Assembly: GCF_027925145.1 (NCBI RefSeq)
Contig: NZ_AP027130.1
Location: 1,550,001-1,614,000 of the forward strand
Length of the DNA stretch: 64,000 nt
Direction of reading: 5' to 3'
Source of the DNA: Thermodesulfomicrobium sp. WS
GTDB taxonomy: Bacteria > Desulfobacterota > Desulfovibrionia > Desulfovibrionales > Desulfomicrobiaceae
Below are positions 59,490 through 64,000 of the stretch, piece after piece; the stretch's first letter is position 1, and each line of letters opens with the position of its first letter. The notes beneath the pieces are model-generated. The model was not told the DNA's origin and did not search any database. It saw nothing but the letters and a program-made list of their open reading frames with translations. Both the position numbers and the translations under genes were made by a program.

Positions 59490-59936
59490 ATGTTCGCGAT
59501 ATTTTTGGTGGGGGCCGCCCTGGCGACGGAGATCTTCCCCATAACGAAAACCCCCGAAGAATGGCGGGCCATCCTTGCACCCCAACAATACGCAGTGCTC
59601 CGCGAAAGCGCTACCGAGCCGCCCTTTACCGGTGCGTACTGGAACCACCACGCCGCGGGTATCTACGTCTGCGCAGGATGCGGCAATCCGCTTTTCCGCT
59701 CCGAGGACAAGTTTGACTCCGGCACGGGCTGGCCCAGTTTCGTGGCCCCCATCGCCCCGGAGCACATCGGCACGCGCCAAGACTTTTCCTGGGGCCAAAT
59801 ACGCACGGAAGTCCATTGCGCCCGGTGCGGCGGCCATCTGGGACATGTATTCCCAGACGGCCCACAACCCACTGGAATGCGCTATTGCATCAATTCTGCT
59901 GCACTTCGATTCATAGGACAAACAGATCAGAAATAA
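59490..59936 (+). CDS. msrB: Peptide-methionine (R)-S-oxide reductase with N-terminal signal
   Basis: The 148-residue enzyme reduces methionine R-sulfoxide in proteins. Zinc cysteines CAGC and CARC, the motif [22 protein letters not shown] and the catalytic cysteine in RYCINSAAL are all present. A short hydrophobic N-terminus ([13 protein letters not shown]) may direct export to the periplasm or anchor it. The upstream GGAGGG site supports this start. It overlaps the Dabb gene by 10 bases tail to tail. Confidence 0.92.
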   Translation: MFAIFLVGAALATEIFPITKTPEEWRAILAPQQYAVLRESATEPPFTGAYWNHHAAGIYVCAGCGNPLFRSEDKFDSGTGWPSFVAPIAPEHIGTRQDFSWGQIRTEVHCARCGGHLGHVFPDGPQPTGMRYCINSAALRFIGQTDQK

Positions 59937-60229
59937 TAGTCCACAAATTTTCGTGATGCAACCACAGAACGGATAAACTCCACACATTTTTGGTGTTCCG
60001 GGTGCTTTTGGTACGTCTCCAAGTCCTCTTCGCTGGAAAATGTGGAAAACAGCAGCACCTCCACTTCCATGTTTGTCGCCACCATGCGCGTGCTGACATG
60101 AAAATCCTGAATGACGTCGATGACTGCGGGCAATGCTTCCAACATGGATTGCATGGCAGCCGCATTTTCTGCAGCACTCTTGCCTTCTGCCTCGGGTTTG
60201 AGGGTCCACAAGACGATATGTCCAATCAT
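59927..60229 (-). CDS. Dabb-domain (stress-responsive alpha/beta barrel) protein
   Basis: The 100-residue protein fits the Dabb ferredoxin-like fold, with the N-terminal strand [18 protein letters not shown], a central [42 protein letters not shown] and end FVDYYF. Dabb proteins form dimers; some have heme or stress roles but most are uncharacterised. GGAGG lies just before the ATG, which overlaps the nadD stop (ATGA). Confidence 0.85.
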   Translation of the reverse strand: MIGHIVLWTLKPEAEGKSAAENAAAMQSMLEALPAVIDVIQDFHVSTRMVATNMEVEVLLFSTFSSEEDLETYQKHPEHQKCVEFIRSVVASRKFVDYYF

Positions 60230-60903
60230 GGTGCCTCCTGGCGCCAGAGGCGCCCAATAAAGGTTCGGTGCTGTTCCAAAAGCGAAAAGCACGCATCGGG
60301 GATAAGGCCGCGCACACTACGGCCCGCCACAAACCGCTCCCGTACCATGGAAGAAGAAATTGCCAGTAAGGGCACTTGGAGATACACGATGCGGCGCTTC
60401 CCGTGCCATCCCCAGGCAGTACGGGTCAGGCCCAAGGCCACTCGGGCGAAGAGGTCGGCCTCTGCCCAAGAGGTCCCGTCCCGTTCCACCACCACCATGT
60501 CCACCAAGTACGGCAGGCGCGTCCCCTGATGCCACGATGGCAGACGCACGAAATCCGTGCTGCCGACGATGAGCACCCAGGGGCCGTCCGCCGGCCGGCG
60601 GCGCAACGACGCTACCGTACGCACCGTGTACGATGGTGCCGCCAGGCCGCGCTCCTCCTCGCTCACGCCCAAACCTTCCTCTCCCTGACAGGCCGCTTTG
60701 ACCAAGGCGAGACGCAAGCTATACGGCAAAAGCCCGTGCTCCGGCTTGTGGGGCGGGGCAAAGCTCGGGACAAAGAGCACCTGGCGCAGGCCCAAATTTT
60801 CCCGAACCTCAATGGCCATGCGCAGATGCCCCACATGCACGGGATTGAAGGTGCCGCCGAGGATCCCAACGGCTCCGGCAAGCTCATTGTCGCACATGGC
60901 CAT
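60226..60903 (-). CDS. nadD: Nicotinate-nucleotide adenylyltransferase
   Basis: The 225-residue enzyme forms deamido-NAD from nicotinate mononucleotide and ATP. The nucleotidyltransferase motif GGTFNPVHVGHL is near the N-terminus and the ISSSMVRERF motif is near the C-terminus. Start choice is uncertain: ATGs at 60903 and 60897 both overlap the proA stop. The gene pair proA-nadD is frequent in bacteria and suggests one transcript with the Dabb gene. Confidence 0.94.
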   Translation of the reverse strand: MAMCDNELAGAVGILGGTFNPVHVGHLRMAIEVRENLGLRQVLFVPSFAPPHKPEHGLLPYSLRLALVKAACQGEEGLGVSEEERGLAAPSYTVRTVASLRRRPADGPWVLIVGSTDFVRLPSWHQGTRLPYLVDMVVVERDGTSWAEADLFARVALGLTRTAWGWHGKRRIVYLQVPLLAISSSMVRERFVAGRSVRGLIPDACFSLLEQHRTFIGRLWRQEAP

Positions 60904-62143
60904 CGCCGAAGACCACAAACTTCTGGCTGGTGAGCTCTTTCACCCCCATGGGCCCATAGGCATGCACCTTGGAGGTGCTGATGCCGATTTCCGCGCCCAA
61001 GCCCAGTTCGCCACCATCGTTGAAGCGCGTGGAAGCATTCACCAAGACACACGAAGCATCCACCGTGCGCAAGAAGCGCATGGCTCGACGATAGTCTGCA
61101 GTCAAAATGGCCTCGGAGTGCCCGGAACCGTACTGGGCGATGTGGGCCTCAGCCTCAGACTGCGACCCCACCACGCGCACCGCCAGGGTCAGGGAGAGAA
61201 ACTCGTGCCCCCAATCCGTCGGCAAGGCAGGCTCGGCCACATCCCCAAGCAAGGGAAGGGCCTGGGGGCACGCCCGAAAACTCACGCCCAACGCCCCAAG
61301 GGTTTTCCCCAGGACAGGAAGCAAGGTCGGGGCAATGCGCTGATGCACCAGCAAACACTCCAGGGCGTTGCATACCGCAGGACGCTGGGTTTTGGCATTT
61401 TTGATGATGTCAATGGCTTGATCCATATTGGCATCTTCATGTACATAGATATGACAAACACCCTTGTAGTGCTTGAGCACCGGCATCGTTGCATCACGCA
61501 CCACGGCACGGATCAATCCTTCTCCGCCGCGTGGGATCACGACGTCGATATACTCATCCATGCCAAGCAAAATGGGAACCGCAGAACGGCTCGTGGTAGG
61601 CACCATCTGTACCGCCGCTTGCGGAAGGCCCGCGTCGGCGATTGCTTTTTGCAGCAAGGACGTCAGTGCCATATTGGAATAATATGCCTCGGATCCGCCA
61701 CGGAGGATGACGCTATTGCCTGCCTTCAGGCACAAGATAGCGGCATCGATAGTCACATTGGGACGAGACTCGTAGATGATGGCAATAACCCCCAGCGGGA
61801 TGCGCATGCGCCCTACCATGAGACCATTGGGCCGGGTGGTCACTTGCTCCATTTCCCCGATGGGATCGGGCAGCGCTGCCACATGGCGGCAGGCCGCACA
61901 CATGGCGGCAATGCCGGCCTCGGTCATGCGCAGCCGCTCCATGCGAGCGCTATCCAGTCCTGCTTGCTGTGCCTTGTCCAGATCTTGGGCATTGGCACCT
62001 AAAATCTCCGCCTGGTGCGCCTCCAGCAGCTGGGCAAGTCCAAGCAGCGCGGCGTTCCGAGCCGCACCACTGGAGGTCGCCAAGATCCGCGAGGCATCTT
62101 TGGCCTCACGGGCAAGGGTGCGCAGTTGCATCTCCAATTCCAT
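60884..62143 (-). CDS. proA: Gamma-glutamyl phosphate reductase
   Basis: The 419-residue enzyme makes glutamate 5-semialdehyde for proline synthesis. Signature segments are IPLGVIAIIYESRPNVTIDAAILCLKAGN, RGGSEA, VIPRGGEGLIR, the catalytic cysteine in QRPAVCNALECLLVH and VNASTRFNDGGELGLGAEIGIST. The ATG at 62143 has an AGGGGGA site and matches the family start; upstream codons are non-conserved. proB is not adjacent. Confidence 0.96.
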   Translation of the reverse strand: MELEMQLRTLAREAKDASRILATSSGAARNAALLGLAQLLEAHQAEILGANAQDLDKAQQAGLDSARMERLRMTEAGIAAMCAACRHVAALPDPIGEMEQVTTRPNGLMVGRMRIPLGVIAIIYESRPNVTIDAAILCLKAGNSVILRGGSEAYYSNMALTSLLQKAIADAGLPQAAVQMVPTTSRSAVPILLGMDEYIDVVIPRGGEGLIRAVVRDATMPVLKHYKGVCHIYVHEDANMDQAIDIIKNAKTQRPAVCNALECLLVHQRIAPTLLPVLGKTLGALGVSFRACPQALPLLGDVAEPALPTDWGHEFLSLTLAVRVVGSQSEAEAHIAQYGSGHSEAILTADYRRAMRFLRTVDASCVLVNASTRFNDGGELGLGAEIGISTSKVHAYGPMGVKELTSQKFVVFGDGHVRQ

Positions 62144-62361
62144 ACGGTACTTCCCCCTTGAAAAAATCGATTGTAGGCGAGTCTCTAGCCAAACCCCGGC
62201 ACGAGGGCAAGAAAATGGCGCCAACTGATGCCCGCCATACGCCGAATACACATCCTCGAAAAAGGCCAGTAGCCCCAAACCAGTACCGCGCGCCCAAGCG
62301 GACTGCAGCAATACGCATCAAGCGCAGCCCCAAACTTCACGCAGCCCTGGCCTCTCGCCAT

Positions 62362-62390
62362 TTGACCTTCCCCCGCTTTCGGCCTACATC
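62362..62390 (+). promoter_or_regulatory. Possible sigma-70 promoter for the TPR_21 gene
   Basis: TTGACC and TACATC are separated by exactly 17 bases, about 45 bases upstream of the next start codon. The surrounding 290-base gap to proA holds no gene I can support. Confidence 0.45.
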
Positions 62391-62433
62391 CGCCCCCAGC
62401 TTACAATTTTGAACAATCATCCCGAGGTTTGTC

Positions 62434-63072
62434 ATGCAGCACACTCCCCATCCAGACCTTCTCCACAACCTTCAGCAGGAAATGGACGACGACCTCCATC
62501 CCGTTCTGCGCTGGATCGTGGATCACATCAAGGCCCTCGGCATCGCCGCGGCAACTCTTGTTGCTTTGGTCGCCGGGTGGAGTGCATTGGAGCACTATCA
62601 GGACGTGCAGCTTGCCCGCACCCAGGAAGCGCTCGCGCGCCTCGCCCAGCAGCCCCCAAGCGCCCAGACGGTTGCCGGCCTCAAAGCTCTGGCGGCCGAG
62701 CACCCCAAGATTGCCGTTGCCGCTTTGCTTGAGGCCGCGGTCCATGCAGGGGCCTTGCAGGACAGCGCCGAAGAAGCTGGGCTGTGGCAGCACGTGGCCA
62801 CGCGCGCCGATTCGCTCACTGCCGTAGCGACGCTGGCGCAGGTTCAGGCGCTGATACGCGCCCAACGCTTTGCCGAGGCCCTGGCGCTCACCCAGCAAAC
62901 CTCCTGGCCGGAAGGACTCAAGCCGCTGGCCTTGAGTGCCCAGGCATTTGCGGCAGAAAGCGCTGGAAAGCCCGCCCAAGCCCTGGCTGCCTATCAGGAA
63001 CTCAAGACCTTGGTCTCGGGCAGCCCGTACATCGACGCCAAGATCACCCTGCTGCAGAAAAACCCCAAATAG
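62434..63072 (+). CDS. Single-pass membrane protein with TPR-like repeats (YfgM/TPR_21 type)
   Basis: The 212-residue protein has a short cytoplasmic N-terminus, a membrane helix (about 34-54, ALGIAAATLVALVAGWSAL) and a helical periplasmic part of TPR-like repeats, an arrangement seen in YfgM-type proteins that act with the translocon or chaperones. Alanine content is high (about a quarter). A GAGG site precedes the ATG. It is followed after 34 bases by the activator gene. Confidence 0.78.
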   Translation: MQHTPHPDLLHNLQQEMDDDLHPVLRWIVDHIKALGIAAATLVALVAGWSALEHYQDVQLARTQEALARLAQQPPSAQTVAGLKALAAEHPKIAVAALLEAAVHAGALQDSAEEAGLWQHVATRADSLTAVATLAQVQALIRAQRFAEALALTQQTSWPEGLKPLALSAQAFAAESAGKPAQALAAYQELKTLVSGSPYIDAKITLLQKNPK

Positions 63073-63106
63073 GTGCAATCGCCACGTGCTCCCTCTGGCA
63101 GATCCC

Positions 63107-64000
63107 ATGAACGCCTTTGACAGCCTGCACGCCTTCACCATCTTGCACGCACTCCTTCGGGACCTCGATCCTCTCGGGCCCTTGCAGACCAGTCTCGAGA
63201 CGCTGTTGCAGCGCACCGCGCAAGCCATGGGCTACCGCCGTATGGGGGTCGCCATCTTCGACCCCAAGACCAATACCATCTCTTTCGACCTCTTCTACGG
63301 CCACCACGGCCAGGCCAAGGCGGTCTACACACCAGGCCAAGGGGTCACGGGCCAGGTGGTGCAGACCGGCCAACCCATTGTCGTGGAAAACATGGCCAGC
63401 GACCCCCGCTTTCTCAACAAGGCCTTGGGGCGGCCCAAAGAGGAACTCCACGAGCTCGCCTTTGTCTGTGTGCCGATACACCGCACCACCACCCAAGGAA
63501 CGCCGGAGGTCCTCGGTGTACTCAGCGCCGACATCCCCCGCCAAGAAAGGCGCAGCCTCGACGGACACCAGGCCTTTCTCGAGGTCCTTGCCGCGGTCAT
63601 CGCCCGCCAAACGGCATATCTCCAGGAGGCCATGGCCCAAAAAGAGCTCTGGGCGTCCATGGGTTTTTTGGGGGAGGCGAGCGAGCGCGCCAAGGCCCTG
63701 AGCCAAAGCAAGATCGTGGCCACATCCAAGGCCATGTCCTTTGTCATGGGGCAAGTGCTTCAAGTGGCCCCGAGTAAAGCCGCCGTGCTCTTGCGGGGGG
63801 AGTCAGGCACCGGCAAGGAGCTCATCGCCGAGGCCATCCACAACGCCAGCCCTCGCCGGGACCGGCCGCTGGTGCGCCTCAACTGCGCCGCCCTCCCTTC
63901 GGACCTCTTGGAAAGCGAGCTCTTCGGGCACGAGCGTGGGGCCTTCACCGGCGCGGTGAGCGCCAAGAAGGGCCGTTTCGAACTGGCCCATACCGGCACC
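63107..64000 (+). CDS. Sigma-54-dependent activator with GAF domain, partial
   Basis: The visible 298 codons encode an N-terminal GAF domain (about 20-170) and the start of an AAA+ domain with Walker A GESGTGKE and the sigma-54 contact loop ELFGHERGAFTGA. The order GAF-AAA+ and the sequence VRLNCAALPSDLLESELFGHERG are like NifA and related NtrC-class activators. The ligand and target genes are unknown, and the DNA-binding end lies beyond the window. The frame runs without a stop to base 64000. Confidence 0.9.
   Translation, partial: MNAFDSLHAFTILHALLRDLDPLGPLQTSLETLLQRTAQAMGYRRMGVAIFDPKTNTISFDLFYGHHGQAKAVYTPGQGVTGQVVQTGQPIVVENMASDPRFLNKALGRPKEELHELAFVCVPIHRTTTQGTPEVLGVLSADIPRQERRSLDGHQAFLEVLAAVIARQTAYLQEAMAQKELWASMGFLGEASERAKALSQSKIVATSKAMSFVMGQVLQVAPSKAAVLLRGESGTGKELIAEAIHNASPRRDRPLVRLNCAALPSDLLESELFGHERGAFTGAVSAKKGRFELAHTGT

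Overview
The window is a dense, GC-rich stretch of bacterial chromosome. Its gene set suggests an anaerobic deltaproteobacterium close to the Desulfovibrionales: hybrid cluster protein, rubrerythrin, RpoH, type III glutamine synthetase, a MetH without the reactivation domain, and many small putative-operon proteins typical of that order. This placement is inference from gene content only. I saw no rRNA or tRNA gene and no CRISPR array. Both window edges cut genes: uppP on the left and a sigma-54 activator on the right.

Layout. 0-2 kb: uppP (partial) diverges from hcp, which has a perfect FNR-type palindrome upstream. 2-10 kb, minus strand: fabD, argS, a SPOR protein, an agmatinase-family enzyme, an RNA m5U methyltransferase, an acyl-CoA ligase and a REC-GGDEF protein, tightly packed and probably co-transcribed. 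10-19 kb: rsmG, a small acidic protein, a TSUP permease, radA, rubrerythrin, a zinc-ribbon membrane protein, hpt, a GNAT acetyltransferase and metH. 19-27.5 kb, plus strand: a nine-gene run from rpoH through an HD protein, a TPR lipoprotein, a second lipoprotein and a coiled-coil protein to rpiB, tkt, glpX and a SLOG-like protein, ended by a strong terminator. This couples heat-shock sigma factor synthesis with non-oxidative pentose phosphate and gluconeogenic enzymes. 27.5-29.4 kb: a COG2509 flavoprotein and rpsT, which appears to start at TTG.

29.6-38.3 kb is the accessory region: a type I restriction-modification locus read on the minus strand as hsdM, fic, hsdS (frameshifted), rhuM (apparently truncated), a RAYT (REP-associated tyrosine transposase) and hsdR, with overlapping stops and starts. 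The RAYT gene carries, inside its own reading frame, an inverted pair of GTAG-headed REP palindromes separated by 21-bp tandem repeats. A 10-bp REP head also supplies the rhuM stop codon. A different palindromic element is inserted in frame in both hsdM and hsdS. This is the most unusual part of the window.

38.4-49.4 kb, minus strand: mfd, a SurA-like foldase, a RodZ-like protein, recO, glyQ, glyS and an ABC exporter form a cell-envelope/translation/repair cluster. 49.4-56.9 kb: cheW, a muramidase-like protein, a PfkB kinase, an AI-2E family permease, glnN with a long leader region containing an orphan terminator, and an EAL-HDOD protein. 56.9-64 kb: glycogen phosphorylase, msrB, a Dabb protein, nadD, proA, a TPR_21 membrane protein and the start of a GAF-AAA+ activator.
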